34,025 nt of DNA from assembly GCA_028825335.1 (NCBI GenBank), contig JAPKAI010000023.1:1-34025 (forward strand), in the 5' to 3' direction. A program made the position numbers and the translations under genes. This document shows, piece after piece, positions 7,833 through 16,416 of this stretch. Each line of letters opens with the position of its first letter. The first letter of the stretch is position 1. The notes below the pieces were generated by a model. It had not been told where the DNA came from and ran no database searches. It worked only from the letters and a program-made list of their open reading frames with translations. The DNA is from Gammaproteobacteria bacterium (GTDB taxonomy: Bacteria; Pseudomonadota; Gammaproteobacteria; Pseudomonadales; Pseudohongiellaceae).

Positions 7833-9533
7833 ATGGCTAAGATCGAGACTTCCGCTTTCACTTACCACTCCCTTTTAACCGGGTTAAAGCCCAGCTATCT
7901 ATCTGCACTGTGCCTAGTTGCTAGTGTAACGGCCTTGCCCAGCAGTAGCTTGGCCCAGGCAGCTTCTTTAGAGCAAAACCTGGCTTGTGAGGCGCTGCAA
8001 CAAGTACGCAATCTTACCATCACTGAAGCAACCGTGAGAGAAAACGATCAATCGAGTTCTCCCTATTGCTATGTGCGCGGCATCATCTCTCCAGCCATTC
8101 ACTTCCACGCACAGCTGCCACTGATCGGCAATTGGAATGGACGCTTTCTACAATGGGGCGATGGCGGCAAGGACGGCGATCTGGATTTTGCCAATCACAG
8201 AGTAGCCGAAGGCTATGCAGTGACGAACAGCAACACCGGTCACGATAGTGGCACCGAACCCGGCTCGGCTTTCGGCTATAACAACCGTCAGGCGGAGATC
8301 GACTTCGGCTACCGCGCGGTGCATCTAACGGTCATGGCCGGCAAGACTTTGGTAAACAGCTATTACAATAGAGCACCTGCCTACTCCTACTTCGAAGGCT
8401 GCTCCACCGGTGGACGCCAGGGCCTTATGGAGGCACAGAGATACCCAAACGATTTCGACGGCATCGTCGCTGGCGCGCCGGTTAATTACTATCAGGCGAT
8501 GAATGCGGCGGGCATCTGGAATCTGCAGCGCATGTTCAAGGACGACTTCGCTGGAAATCTCGCGATCGATAGCAACGGTGACGGACAGCGAGATAGCGTA
8601 GAGCTCGTTCAAATACTAAATGATGCAGTTCTACAGAAATGCGATGCCAACGATGGCATACGCGACGGCGTGCTGAACAATCCTCTGGCATGTGACTTCA
8701 ACCCAAGCTCAGACCTATCCGACTTCATGTGCCCCTCATCATTCAACGGCGGCGCCTGTTTCAACCAAGCACAAATCCAGACCATCACAGACTTCTATAG
8801 CGGCCCCTACGATAGCAATGGAACCATCATTTATCCTGGCAAGACAAAGGGCTCGGAACTCGATTGGATCGGCCTGTTCGTTCCTAGTCAAAGCAACGGC
8901 ATGGCGCCCGGGATGCTAAGAGGCCCCGCCGGTGACCACGTTAACTACCTCTTCTATGAACAAGACCCCGGTGTAACGATACCGAATCTAAACGATCCTA
9001 ATTACTCAGCGCGAACCGGTGGCATGAACCCCGAATTTCACTGGCTAGATTTCAGCGTAGATGACTTCACCAACGGTGACGCTGAATTAATGAGCTCGAT
9101 CATGGACGCAACCGACCCAGATCTTTCCAGCTTCCTAAAAAGCCGCGGCGGCAAGCTCATTGTCTACCACGGACTCAGCGACGCTCTCTCTGTCGCTACC
9201 GCAACAGTTAACTACTTCAACGATATGGTAGACACGACCTTCGGCGGCAGCTTTAACGACGCCAACAATTCCTCGCGCCTTTTCCTAGCACCCGGCATGG
9301 GCCACTGCGGCGGCGGCCTCGGTCCAAACAGCTGGGACAAACTCGTTCCACTAGTAGACTGGGTAGAGAATGGCGTAGCACCAGAGTCACTCACTGCGAC
9401 GCATAGCACCGAGGGCAACATCGACGATGAAAGACTGCTCTGCACATTCCCGCAGCAAGCTACTTTCAGCGGCCCAGCTGGCACAGCGAACAATCCAGAA
9501 AATTGGATTGCAGCAAATTTTAGCTGTCAGTGA
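7833..9533 (+). CDS. Secreted tannase / feruloyl esterase family protein
   Basis: 566 residues from the ATG at 7833, preceded by AAAGG at a good distance. A long signal peptide ends near ALPSSSLAQA (about residue 43), so the enzyme is periplasmic or secreted. The tannase-family CS-D-HC arrangement is clear: Cys190-Ser191 in FEGCSTGGRQG, Asp450 in VYHGLSDALS, and His491-Cys492 in GMGHCGGG. The usual NTGHD, GYRAVH and DFDGIVAGAP runs are also present. Members hydrolyse ester bonds of phenolic acids (gallate, ferulate, MHET); the substrate cannot be told from sequence. It stands alone between a divergent SRAP gene and the convergent thiamine operon. A reading frame that begins further upstream (7611) would overlap the SRAP gene and is not used. 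Confidence 0.9.
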   Translation: MAKIETSAFTYHSLLTGLKPSYLSALCLVASVTALPSSSLAQAASLEQNLACEALQQVRNLTITEATVRENDQSSSPYCYVRGIISPAIHFHAQLPLIGNWNGRFLQWGDGGKDGDLDFANHRVAEGYAVTNSNTGHDSGTEPGSAFGYNNRQAEIDFGYRAVHLTVMAGKTLVNSYYNRAPAYSYFEGCSTGGRQGLMEAQRYPNDFDGIVAGAPVNYYQAMNAAGIWNLQRMFKDDFAGNLAIDSNGDGQRDSVELVQILNDAVLQKCDANDGIRDGVLNNPLACDFNPSSDLSDFMCPSSFNGGACFNQAQIQTITDFYSGPYDSNGTIIYPGKTKGSELDWIGLFVPSQSNGMAPGMLRGPAGDHVNYLFYEQDPGVTIPNLNDPNYSARTGGMNPEFHWLDFSVDDFTNGDAELMSSIMDATDPDLSSFLKSRGGKLIVYHGLSDALSVATATVNYFNDMVDTTFGGSFNDANNSSRLFLAPGMGHCGGGLGPNSWDKLVPLVDWVENGVAPESLTATHSTEGNIDDERLLCTFPQQATFSGPAGTANNPENWIAANFSCQ

Positions 9534-9754
9534 GCCACGTCATTCTCGCTTGTATTTTAGCGAGAAATTAACAAAAGAAAAATGCCATATCAAATTTTAC
9601 AAAACGAGAACCATTCTGGAATATTTGTTTTGTTTTAGTCAATTAGAAGCCAGGGTCGGAGGCATAAGAAAATCGCGAAGATGCTAGCCCATCTCTCACA
9701 ACGAATGGAAAATTACTTTCATCGCCAAGTCTAGTAATAAGCTCTCATAGCCGA

Positions 9755-9777
9755 CTGGCAATGGGCCGCCAGCTTTT
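9755..9777 (+). terminator. Possible weak terminator between tannase and permease genes
   Basis: CTGGC and GCCAG form a five-base stem with an eight-base loop, followed on the plus strand by CTTTTC. It is about 220 bases after the tannase stop, between convergent genes. An eight-base hairpin closer to the stop (9543-9566, TTCTCGCT/AGCGAGAA) has no T run. Both are weak. Confidence 0.25.
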
Positions 9778-9797
9778 CTAGAAGCCTAGTGCTTGCT

Positions 9798-10412
9798 TTA
9801 AACGGATCTCATATTCGGCTGATATTTTTTTGACCATGAGAACCAGCCAAAGAAGGTAATGGCTATATATACAACAAACAGCATTGCGGTGAAATAGAGC
9901 TCACGATCGATATAGAGATAGATTGAAATGGAATCGATCACCAGCCAGTAGATCCAGTTTTCCAATATCTTCCGTGTCACCATGTAGGTAGTAACAACGC
10001 TTCCCCATGTAGTAAATGAATCTAAATACGGCAGCTGGGCATCGGTTCCAGAATTCAGCAGATACCCTGATATAAAGGTAAGCAGTGCGATAAGAGCTAG
10101 GGCTATTAAATGCTGCTGCATGCGCCACATCGAAACCTGCAAGCTCGTCGAGCCATCATTGGCACGTCGCCACTGATACCAGCCGAAGACTGCCATGGCA
10201 AGATAGTAGACTTGCAGGCCAGACTCCATGTAGAGCTTCACATCCCAGAAGATGTATAGAAAAATGAATGTAGAAACGCCAGCTGCGAACCAGCAAAGGA
10301 TATTTTCTCTGACCGCAAGAACTAGGTAGGCAATCGCGAACACTACTGCTGTTAATTCCAGCAATGAATTCCGCTGGAGTTGCTCGCCGACAGTGTTAAG
10401 AAATTCAATCAC
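9798..10412 (-). CDS. pnuT: PnuC-family vitamin transporter, probably thiamine (PnuT)
   Basis: 204 residues, with about seven hydrophobic segments, the layout of PnuC-type facilitators. Family marks are the YYLAMAVFGWYQWRR run after the third segment, NWIYWLVID near residue 155 and the final FFGWFSWSKKY. PnuC proteins move nicotinamide riboside and PnuT proteins move thiamine across the inner membrane. The choice of thiamine rests on context: this is the third gene of an operon that begins with a TPP riboswitch. The start overlaps the preceding YkoF-like gene by eight bases, so the two are translationally coupled. Sequence alone does not separate PnuC from PnuT. Confidence 0.85.
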   Translation of the reverse strand: MIEFLNTVGEQLQRNSLLELTAVVFAIAYLVLAVRENILCWFAAGVSTFIFLYIFWDVKLYMESGLQVYYLAMAVFGWYQWRRANDGSTSLQVSMWRMQQHLIALALIALLTFISGYLLNSGTDAQLPYLDSFTTWGSVVTTYMVTRKILENWIYWLVIDSISIYLYIDRELYFTAMLFVVYIAITFFGWFSWSKKYQPNMRSV

Positions 10413-10665
10413 TAGAGAGACCCCGGAGATCGTCTCTCAATAGCTTGATAACAAAAATACTCTTCCCGTATTTTTCCCAGCTTAGCCTGACCTCGACCTT
10501 CAAAAGATCCATTATCAATTCATAGTTGCCATAGAGCTGCGTCGAGAGATCATTGCGTACTACCGCGACCTCGGGATATTTCTCCACTCTCCCGATAAAT
10601 TCCTTGATGGCTGGAATATATTCATCTGCCAATAGATAGAGGCTAATATCAACTGAAGCTTTCAT
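10405..10665 (-). CDS. YkoF-like / MTH1187-type thiamine-binding protein
   Basis: 86 residues. The sequence pattern VDISLYLLADEYIPAIKEFI, then NDLSTQLYGNYELIMDLL, then GKSIFVIKLL matches small ferredoxin-like proteins of the YkoF family, which bind thiamine or its pyrimidine part. No signal peptide is present, so it should be cytoplasmic. Its start overlaps the receptor stop by four bases and its end overlaps the permease start by eight, placing it inside a tightly coupled TPP-riboswitch operon. A role in handing over or buffering incoming thiamine is inferred from that position. Confidence 0.75.
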   Translation of the reverse strand: MKASVDISLYLLADEYIPAIKEFIGRVEKYPEVAVVRNDLSTQLYGNYELIMDLLKVEVRLSWEKYGKSIFVIKLLRDDLRGLSSD

Positions 10666-12746
10666 AACTGGACCTCATAACTAACTCCAACCATTCGGGG
10701 TTCGCCGTATTGAACATAGGGTTCGGGCGCGTATCCTTTTCTTGGGTCATTGCCGAACTCCCCAAAGAAGAATCCCCTAACAGCGTAATCTTGGTTAGTA
10801 AGATTACGCCCCCAAAAAATCAGGCTCCATCGTTCGCCAGAATAGCTGAGGTTCAAATTCAACAGCTCATAGGGATCGCTTTGTACGTTATGACTGTCGG
10901 AAAAATAGAAATCGTCTTTCGCGTCCAAAGAAACGGAAAGGGACCAGGCGCCTAGATTATAATTAGCTGCCAAATGTGCCATATATCCCGGCGCATGCGC
11001 CTGATCACGCCCTGATAGATCCTGATTTTCAGAATTTACAAAAGAATCAAAGGTCGCATCCAGCAGCCCTAAACTGGCTGTTAGACCCAGTTGCTGTGAT
11101 GGATACCAAACCGCTTCCAATTCCATACCGTTGTTCGAACCCTCGGCCGCGTTGCCTACGAAATCGACGAATTCTGTACTCCCGTTGACACGAATTCTAC
11201 CCTCGGAACTCTTGACCTGCTGGTCTTGCCTGTCATCGTGAAACACAGCAGCTTTTAAGTGCAATTTGTTTTCAAGTAAGCTCGATTTAATTCCCAGCTC
11301 ATATTCAATCAGGAACTCTTCGCCGAACTCTCGTAAATCTGCATCCAATGTACCATCAGTGTTAAAGCCGCCCGCCTTATAGCCCCGGGCAATGCTCGCG
11401 TAGGCCATGGTATTCGAATTCAGAAGGTACTTGGCAGCGACTCTGCCGCCCCAAAGGGTTTCCATGGGCGAGAAGCCAAGCAGTTCTGAGTCTCTATAAA
11501 TCGTATCGCGTCTCTCAACTCTTAAGCCAGTTTCCAGAGTCAGTTTTTCACTAAGCGATGAATCCAATTGGAAGAAGGCGGCAGCAGTATCAAAATCGTA
11601 ATCGCTGCGGAAGTCAGAAGCTAGGAAGGTGTACTCTCGCTTCAATGACTCGCTGCTCTTAAGTGTGTACACACCAAACAGCCAGTCGGTTGAATCGGAA
11701 AACAGTCTGCTACTATCGTTCGATAAAAATCTCAACTCCAGACTCTGGGTTTCTCGATTACGGATATAATTGTCTCGTGACATATAGCCATCTGGATGTA
11801 TTCCTGCAAAGGTCCAGTCCTCGTCGTAGCCATATTCCATATCGGAATCGGCGAGACCCACGATGAGCTTTAAATCAAAATTATCGAGCTGCCAGCTACT
11901 GTCGATTGCCAATGCGAGAGATTCTTGTTGGTCCTGTCCCGGCTCGTCAGAAAGCGTCGTGCGCGAATTATCCAGAGTAAATGAATCGTAACCGTTGTCG
12001 ATATCTACGTGGGACAGAGAAAGATCCAACTGCCAGTTGGCGGAAATTTCTGCGCTTAATTTTCCTCGAATAGATTGTTCGTCTTGTGCATTATTTCTCT
12101 TTGTTCGCAGAAATAAGTTTTCATAGTATCCATCGGATCGATGGCTCCCCACGGCCAATCGAGCGCTAACGGTCTCGGTCATCGGTCCCGTTACCATTGC
12201 CGTAATCGTTTGTGTATTGTAATCCGCCGCGCCGAGTTTCAAACTCGCTGCAAACTGATCCTCTGGATCGTGAGTTTTGACGTTGATCAGGCCAGCTAGC
12301 GCATTGGCGCCGTATCTCGTTCCCTGAGGTCCTCGTAGTACTTCAACTTGCTTAACATCCATCATAGTGGCAATAGTGGCCGCCCCGCTGAAATCTACAT
12401 TGTCTACGAGAAAACCAACCGAAGGATTAATGGGCGCGACAAATTGACTGCGCTCACCGATACCCCGAATCTGGAAAAAGCGCGCACGGTTGGAACCAGA
12501 AGCATAGTTAACATTGGGAATGGCATTCGCCAGTTCCTCAAAATGTTGAGCCGACCTAGATTTTATGGCCGCTTCTGTCATCACCGTGACGCTAGTCGCC
12601 ATATCCAACTCGCTTCTAGCTCTAAAATCTGCGGTAACGACGATTTCTTCGATGGTGTTTTCTGCGGCCGCAGCAAGACCCACCGTAAAGCTCAGGAAGG
12701 CAGATAACAGTAAGGTGATAGCAGGTTTGTAACAAACATTAGACAT
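10662..12746 (-). CDS. TonB-dependent outer-membrane receptor for thiamine
   Basis: 694 residues. A signal peptide (residues 1-28, ending GLAAAA) is followed by the TonB box region IEEIVVTA and a plug domain with FQIRGIGERSQ and QVEVLRGPQGTRYGANALAGLINV. The remainder is a beta-barrel with typical late motifs AYASIARGYKAGGFN, YELGIKSSLL and WGRNLTNQDYAVRGF. Such receptors import scarce nutrients with TonB energy. The TPP riboswitch in the leader makes thiamine the likely cargo. The ATG at 12746 is chosen because GGAG lies eight bases upstream; an in-frame TTG at 12758 overlaps that site. The last residue is Leu, not the Phe usual for outer-membrane barrels. Confidence 0.9.
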   Translation of the reverse strand: MSNVCYKPAITLLLSAFLSFTVGLAAAAENTIEEIVVTADFRARSELDMATSVTVMTEAAIKSRSAQHFEELANAIPNVNYASGSNRARFFQIRGIGERSQFVAPINPSVGFLVDNVDFSGAATIATMMDVKQVEVLRGPQGTRYGANALAGLINVKTHDPEDQFAASLKLGAADYNTQTITAMVTGPMTETVSARLAVGSHRSDGYYENLFLRTKRNNAQDEQSIRGKLSAEISANWQLDLSLSHVDIDNGYDSFTLDNSRTTLSDEPGQDQQESLALAIDSSWQLDNFDLKLIVGLADSDMEYGYDEDWTFAGIHPDGYMSRDNYIRNRETQSLELRFLSNDSSRLFSDSTDWLFGVYTLKSSESLKREYTFLASDFRSDYDFDTAAAFFQLDSSLSEKLTLETGLRVERRDTIYRDSELLGFSPMETLWGGRVAAKYLLNSNTMAYASIARGYKAGGFNTDGTLDADLREFGEEFLIEYELGIKSSLLENKLHLKAAVFHDDRQDQQVKSSEGRIRVNGSTEFVDFVGNAAEGSNNGMELEAVWYPSQQLGLTASLGLLDATFDSFVNSENQDLSGRDQAHAPGYMAHLAANYNLGAWSLSVSLDAKDDFYFSDSHNVQSDPYELLNLNLSYSGERWSLIFWGRNLTNQDYAVRGFFFGEFGNDPRKGYAPEPYVQYGEPRMVGVSYEVQL

Positions 12747-12777
12747 GAGTCTCTCCAAAAATTAATTTAAGAGACCC
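12747..12777 (-). promoter_or_regulatory. Possible ribosome-binding-site hairpin of the TPP riboswitch operon
   Basis: On the minus strand GTCTCT (12775-12770) can pair with AGAGAC (12754-12749), closing a loop that holds part of the GGAG ribosome binding site of the receptor gene. This would let the upstream TPP aptamer control translation. Only a six-base stem is seen. Confidence 0.35.
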
Positions 12778-12809
12778 GGTATTATTTGGACGTGTGATGA
12801 GATGTGGTA

Positions 12810-12906
12810 TGCATCCTTTTCCTACGCCGGTATTAACCGGATCAGGTTCTAGGGTTGACTGGCTCTCACCAGAATCTCAGATCAATTGACCACCCCTAAG
12901 GAACAA
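12810..12906 (-). promoter_or_regulatory. TPP (THI-element) riboswitch
   Basis: Read on the minus strand, the conserved TPP aptamer parts appear in order: GGGGTGGTC, CTGAGAT, GTGAGAGCCAG, ACCCT then GAACCTGATCCGG and TTAATACCGGCGTAGGA. The outer stem P1 can form between TTCCT near 12903 and AGGAA near 12818. The aptamer ends about 65 bases before the TonB receptor start. It binds thiamine pyrophosphate and normally turns genes off when TPP is plentiful. The likely output is translational, given the hairpin over the ribosome binding site and no T-rich terminator. Confidence 0.95.
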
Positions 12907-12911
12907 GGCGC

Positions 12912-12920
12912 AGTATAGCA
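12912..12920 (-). promoter_or_regulatory. Extended -10 promoter of the thiamine operon
   Basis: TGCTATACT is read on the minus strand (12920 to 12912), an extended -10 element. The predicted start of transcription, near 12905, falls at the first base of the TPP aptamer. No convincing -35 box is present, as often with extended -10 promoters. The rest of 12921-13168, the gap to the divergent kinase gene, holds a small hairpin (ATTTCC/GGAAAT, 12944-12958) and the inverted repeat at 13079-13099. Confidence 0.5.
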
Positions 12921-13078
12921 CTACTTAAGCAATAGTTAGAAAGATTTCCACCGGAAATACTAGATGGCATGATTGGGCAAGCTGGTGACTAGTTAACCAT
13001 GATAGTCGTCACCCGAGGAAAATATGTTGTGAGTTATCTTGGTTGCCAATCGACATTCTTGCAACTGGCTGTTATTTT

Positions 13079-13099
13079 TGTAAACAGATAGTTTTTACA
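13079..13099. promoter_or_regulatory. Inverted repeat, possible operator before the NadR-like kinase gene
   Basis: TGTAAAC and TTTTACA are separated by seven bases, a near-perfect dyad with one mismatched pair, 69 bases before the ATG of the kinase gene. Size and position suit a dimeric regulator's operator. The regulator is not identified. Confidence 0.3.
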
Positions 13100-13168
13100 G
13101 TTTTTTAGTTATCATCACTACATAAATAGCCTTCATGGAAACTATAGCGGCACACAAGAGTTATTATA

Positions 13169-13690
13169 ATGAGCACTGAAATACTAGTTACTACGGGCCC
13201 TGAATCTTCAGGGAAAACTACTCTCGCAAGCCAGCTTGCTGATTACTGGAAAACGCCTCTTGTTTCAGAAGCTTCCAGAGATTATCTCAAAGAAGAAGGT
13301 TCTTACCAGCAACATGACTTATTGGAAATTGCCAAGCAGCAACACAAACAGGAACAAACAGTTCTTTCTCATTTTCCAGAAAGAATTATTTGCGACACTG
13401 ATTTGCTGGTTATCATGATCTGGAGCGAAGTGAAGTATGGGCACTGCGACCCGTGGATTTATAGTACTTTTGAAAATAGCATCAATCAGCGAACTTCTAG
13501 TAGGCATTATTATTTATGTGACTCAAATATCCCTTGGCAAGCTGATCCACTGCGACAAAATCCGCTCAACCGCGATAAATTATTCAGCATATATCTTCAA
13601 AAGCTTAACGAGTATGAATTGGAATATAGAATAGTGAAAGGTGAGCCGCGAGAACGTTTACAACAAGTTCTGGATAGTTCAGATTCGTAG
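13169..13690 (+). CDS. NadR-like P-loop kinase (stand-alone ribosylnicotinamide-kinase-type ATPase)
   Basis: 173 residues. The Walker A motif GPESSGKTT is at 10-18. SEASRDYL follows, matching the WEYGRDYV region of the kinase domain of NadR. ERIICDTDLLVIMIW carries the Walker-B-like Asp, IPWQADPLRQNPLNRD matches the PWVADGLR lid region, and RIVKGEPRERL closes the domain. It therefore looks like the C-terminal nicotinamide riboside kinase domain of NadR without the regulator and adenylyltransferase parts. It is divergent from the TPP-controlled thiamine uptake operon, so it may phosphorylate thiamine rather than nicotinamide riboside; this is inference. It converges on purE with a gap of 28 bases. 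The sequence is more A/T-rich than the DPA and quinoprotein regions. Confidence 0.75.
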   Translation: MSTEILVTTGPESSGKTTLASQLADYWKTPLVSEASRDYLKEEGSYQQHDLLEIAKQQHKQEQTVLSHFPERIICDTDLLVIMIWSEVKYGHCDPWIYSTFENSINQRTSSRHYYLCDSNIPWQADPLRQNPLNRDKLFSIYLQKLNEYELEYRIVKGEPRERLQQVLDSSDS

Positions 13691-13718
13691 TGATGATTGG
13701 TGATAAAACTAGTTTCTA

Positions 13719-14207
13719 CTATATCTTCAATTCCTGAACTTTAGTTTTCAGTGCGCTTTTATGTTGCTCCAGTTTACCGGCAACTGACTCATCAAATGTC
13801 CCAATGATTTCAGCCGCTAAAATTCCTGCATTCTTGGCACCATCCAAGGCAACTGTTGCCACTGGAACTCCTGCTGGCATCTGCAATATAGACAAAACAG
13901 AATCCCAGCCATCGATTGAATTCGTAGATTTAATCGGAACGCCAATCACAGGTAGAGTGCTTACAGCGGCAACCATACCAGGCAGGTGAGCAGCACCGCC
14001 GGCACCGGCAATAATCACAGTGAAGCCAGAAGCTCGCGCATTTTTTGCATATTCCATCATCGCTTCTGGCGTTCGATGAGCAGACACCACTGACATTTCA
14101 TGCTCAATATCAAATTCTTTGAGGATTTCGGCCGCCGCTTTCATGACCTTAAGATCGGAATTACTGCCCATGATAATGCCAACTTTTGAATTCTGTAAAT
14201 TTGTCAT
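13719..14207 (-). CDS. purE: 5-(carboxyamino)imidazole ribonucleotide mutase
   Basis: 162 residues, the length of class I PurE. The substrate loops are conserved: GSNSDLKVM near residue 14, [10 protein letters not shown] near 42, and [15 protein letters not shown] near 70, which includes the catalytic His of the AHLPG segment. GVPIKS follows. The enzyme converts N5-CAIR to CAIR in purine synthesis. The start overlaps the stop of purK by four bases, the usual purK-purE arrangement for coupled synthesis of the two-step module. Confidence 0.97.
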   Translation of the reverse strand: MTNLQNSKVGIIMGSNSDLKVMKAAAEILKEFDIEHEMSVVSAHRTPEAMMEYAKNARASGFTVIIAGAGGAAHLPGMVAAVSTLPVIGVPIKSTNSIDGWDSVLSILQMPAGVPVATVALDGAKNAGILAAEIIGTFDESVAGKLEQHKSALKTKVQELKI

Positions 14208-15343
14208 GCTAGTACTTTGATCGCCTTTTTAACCAATTGAACTTTCTCTTTCAGTGCGTCCATATCATCATCAAGAATCGTAATATGGCCCATCTTTCGA
14301 TGAGGTTTAGTAAATTTCTTGCCGTATAGAATTATATTTGAACCTTCGATTTCCAGTAGCTTTTCCAGCCCTTCATATATTGCTGGTCCAGTATAACCTT
14401 CTTCACCTAAAAGATTAACCATCGCTGAAGGCTTAATGATCGCAGTTGCACCTAGGGGCAAACCAAGAATAGCGCGAAGATGTTGTTCATACTGAGAAGT
14501 GTCATTCGCACTAATTGTTTGATGGCCGCTATTATGAGGCCTTGGCGCCACTTCATTTACTAGTACTTCACCCGCCTTAGTGACGAACATTTCTACCGCT
14601 AAGAGCCCTACAATATCAAGATTTGTGATGACTTTTCTAGCCAGCTCTTCGGCAGTTTGCTGAATCTCTTTTGACAACGAGCTTGGAGCAATCAGGTAGT
14701 CTACCAAATTATACTCAGGATGAAATACACATTCTACTGCAGGGAAAACTGCTATTTCTCCCAGTAGGTTCCTGGCTGCGATAACAGAAATTTCAGTTTC
14801 AAAATCAATAGTTTTTTCTAGCAGCCCATAATCATCGAAAGCCTTATCTATATCCGCTACACACTCCAAACTTAATACACCGCCCCCATCATAGCCGCCC
14901 TTGCCCAGCTTGTTAAAAGCAGGCAGAAATTCAGCATGGGCTCTTATATCTTCGCGATTACTCACCAAGATAAATTCAGCTGTAGGTATATTGTGATCAA
15001 GGTAAAATTGCTTCTGAACACGCTTATCCTGAATAATTTCTATCACACGGGGTTGAGGATAAACAGGAATGCCTTTACGCTCCAGTTGGTAGAGCGCATC
15101 AATATTAACGTTTTCAATCTCAATAGTGAGCAAATCTACCTGCTTTCCAAAAGCATAGACAGTTTCATAGTCTAGTAGAGACCCCTGTGTGTATTCGTTC
15201 GCCAAACCACTGCAAGGACCATCTTCGCTAGGGTCAAGAACACAGGTATGCACATTGAAATTAGGACAGGCCTGCAGCAACATTCGACCAAGCTGTCCGC
15301 CACCAATAATGCCTAGTTTGAAGTCTTGATAAAACGCTTTCAT
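14204..15343 (-). CDS. purK: N5-carboxyaminoimidazole ribonucleotide synthase
   Basis: 379 residues, normal for PurK. An N-terminal nucleotide-fold glycine motif ([13 protein letters not shown], residues 10-22) is followed by an ATP-grasp domain with [37 protein letters not shown] and the family ending [10 protein letters not shown]. It uses ATP and bicarbonate to carboxylate AIR, giving N5-CAIR for PurE. The ATG at 15343 has no clear ribosome binding site; an AGG lies about 14 bases upstream. Confidence 0.97.
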   Translation of the reverse strand: MKAFYQDFKLGIIGGGQLGRMLLQACPNFNVHTCVLDPSEDGPCSGLANEYTQGSLLDYETVYAFGKQVDLLTIEIENVNIDALYQLERKGIPVYPQPRVIEIIQDKRVQKQFYLDHNIPTAEFILVSNREDIRAHAEFLPAFNKLGKGGYDGGGVLSLECVADIDKAFDDYGLLEKTIDFETEISVIAARNLLGEIAVFPAVECVFHPEYNLVDYLIAPSSLSKEIQQTAEELARKVITNLDIVGLLAVEMFVTKAGEVLVNEVAPRPHNSGHQTISANDTSQYEQHLRAILGLPLGATAIIKPSAMVNLLGEEGYTGPAIYEGLEKLLEIEGSNIILYGKKFTKPHRKMGHITILDDDMDALKEKVQLVKKAIKVLA

Positions 15344-15379
15344 GCTTGATAAAAGACCTGTTTAAGGAGGAAGCAGCGC

Positions 15380-15388
15380 ATCATAGCA
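15380..15388 (-). promoter_or_regulatory. Extended -10 promoter of purK-purE
   Basis: TGCTATGAT is read on the minus strand (15388 to 15380), giving a predicted start near 15373 and a leader of about 30 bases. The leader contains TTCCTCCTTA, which equals the anti-Shine-Dalgarno end of 16S rRNA. No good -35 box is seen. Confidence 0.4.
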
Positions 15389-16416
15389 AAAATCATCGCT
15401 GCAGACCCAACTGCAATAGATATTAATCTGGATCACATGATTTCTAAAGGACAGGGTAAGAATTGATTATTGCTAGCTCATTCGATGGCTGACTATCTCC
15501 ATTTCCCTATTAGCATTACCGTCTTACCAAATACTCTGCATAAGATACTCGTATTTCATGACATATAGACCTAAATTAGCCAATTGAATACCGCCCTAGA
15601 AGGACTCTTATCTGTTGTCAAAGCTCTCGAATGACACAATCCTGATCTGACTGAAAAACTGCCTGCCAACCACATTACCAATACATGACGGATGAAGGCA
15701 CGGGCTCTAATTTACTTCGCTTTTATTCTTTTTATACCCACATTCTATGCTACCTTTTCTTTGTTGCTCATTTTTAGAGCATCCAATTGGGACCTACTTT
15801 CATATCTCGTCATGATGCGTCAGTGCGCACATACAAATTACGAGTTTTTTGGTTTCCAGCAGAAGCTAAGTGCACATCGGCAGCTGTTTATGTTGGCTAG
15901 TTAAGTATGAAGTTGAAGACGACCTGAATGTTGTCGTTAATTGCCACTGTCAATAATACCGATTGGCGCACGGAGCTGAATTTGCCCCTATTGCAATGCT
16001 GCTAGCAGACAAACTCAGGATGTTAGAAGGTGAAGAGCTCTTATCAAGATATGAAGTGGTAAATGTTGCTGCCTTTAGGTGTTTTTCTCTAAATGCGGCA
16101 CGCGTCTATTCAACCATTCTCCGAGCTTCATTCCTGTTAGTTTCGTGACCGTCACACTTTCAGATTCGACGAGATTGTAGCCCGTAGCTAGCGTAAAGAT
16201 GGAATCTAGAAACTTGGGACTCCAACAGAACAATGATCTACCAAATTTTGATAAAATATCCAGCACTGAAGAATGACGAAAATTGAAGTAAAATAGAAAC
16301 AAGACAACCAAATTACTAGGAACAGGTTTATTTTTTAGAGTTGGAAGCGCTTGAAAGCAGTTCTGTATTCATTAAATTCTATCAGAGGCCAAAAAAAACA
16401 TGAAGAGACAGAAAAT
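15389..16416. other. Gene-poor A/T-rich stretch
   Basis: About one kilobase with no gene I can support. The open frames here are short (60-80 codons). One at 15692-15904 (+) would give a 70-residue protein with a hydrophobic N-terminus (ALIYFAFILFIPTFYATFSLLLIF), but it lacks a ribosome binding site and family likeness. Frames at 15963-16148 (+) and 16075-16311 (-) overlap each other and start with TTG. The stretch may hold decayed genes or small RNAs. No repeat or intrinsic terminator was identified. Confidence 0.5.

Noticed and set aside
9543-9566. Eight-base hairpin after the tannase-family stop as an intrinsic terminator
   Set aside because: The stem is good, but the bases after it are A-rich with no T run on the plus strand.
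13706-13715. Palindrome AAACTAGTTT between the kinase gene and purE as a bidirectional terminator
   Set aside because: It is only ten bases, A/T-rich and has no loop, so it cannot form a stable hairpin.
15692-15904. 70-residue hydrophobic open frame
   Set aside because: No ribosome binding site, no family likeness, and it sits in a stretch where other short frames are equally random; a small membrane protein cannot be fully excluded.
16075-16311. 78-codon minus-strand frame overlapping a plus-strand frame (15963-16148)
   Set aside because: TTG starts, no ribosome binding site, no recognised domain, and the two frames conflict.
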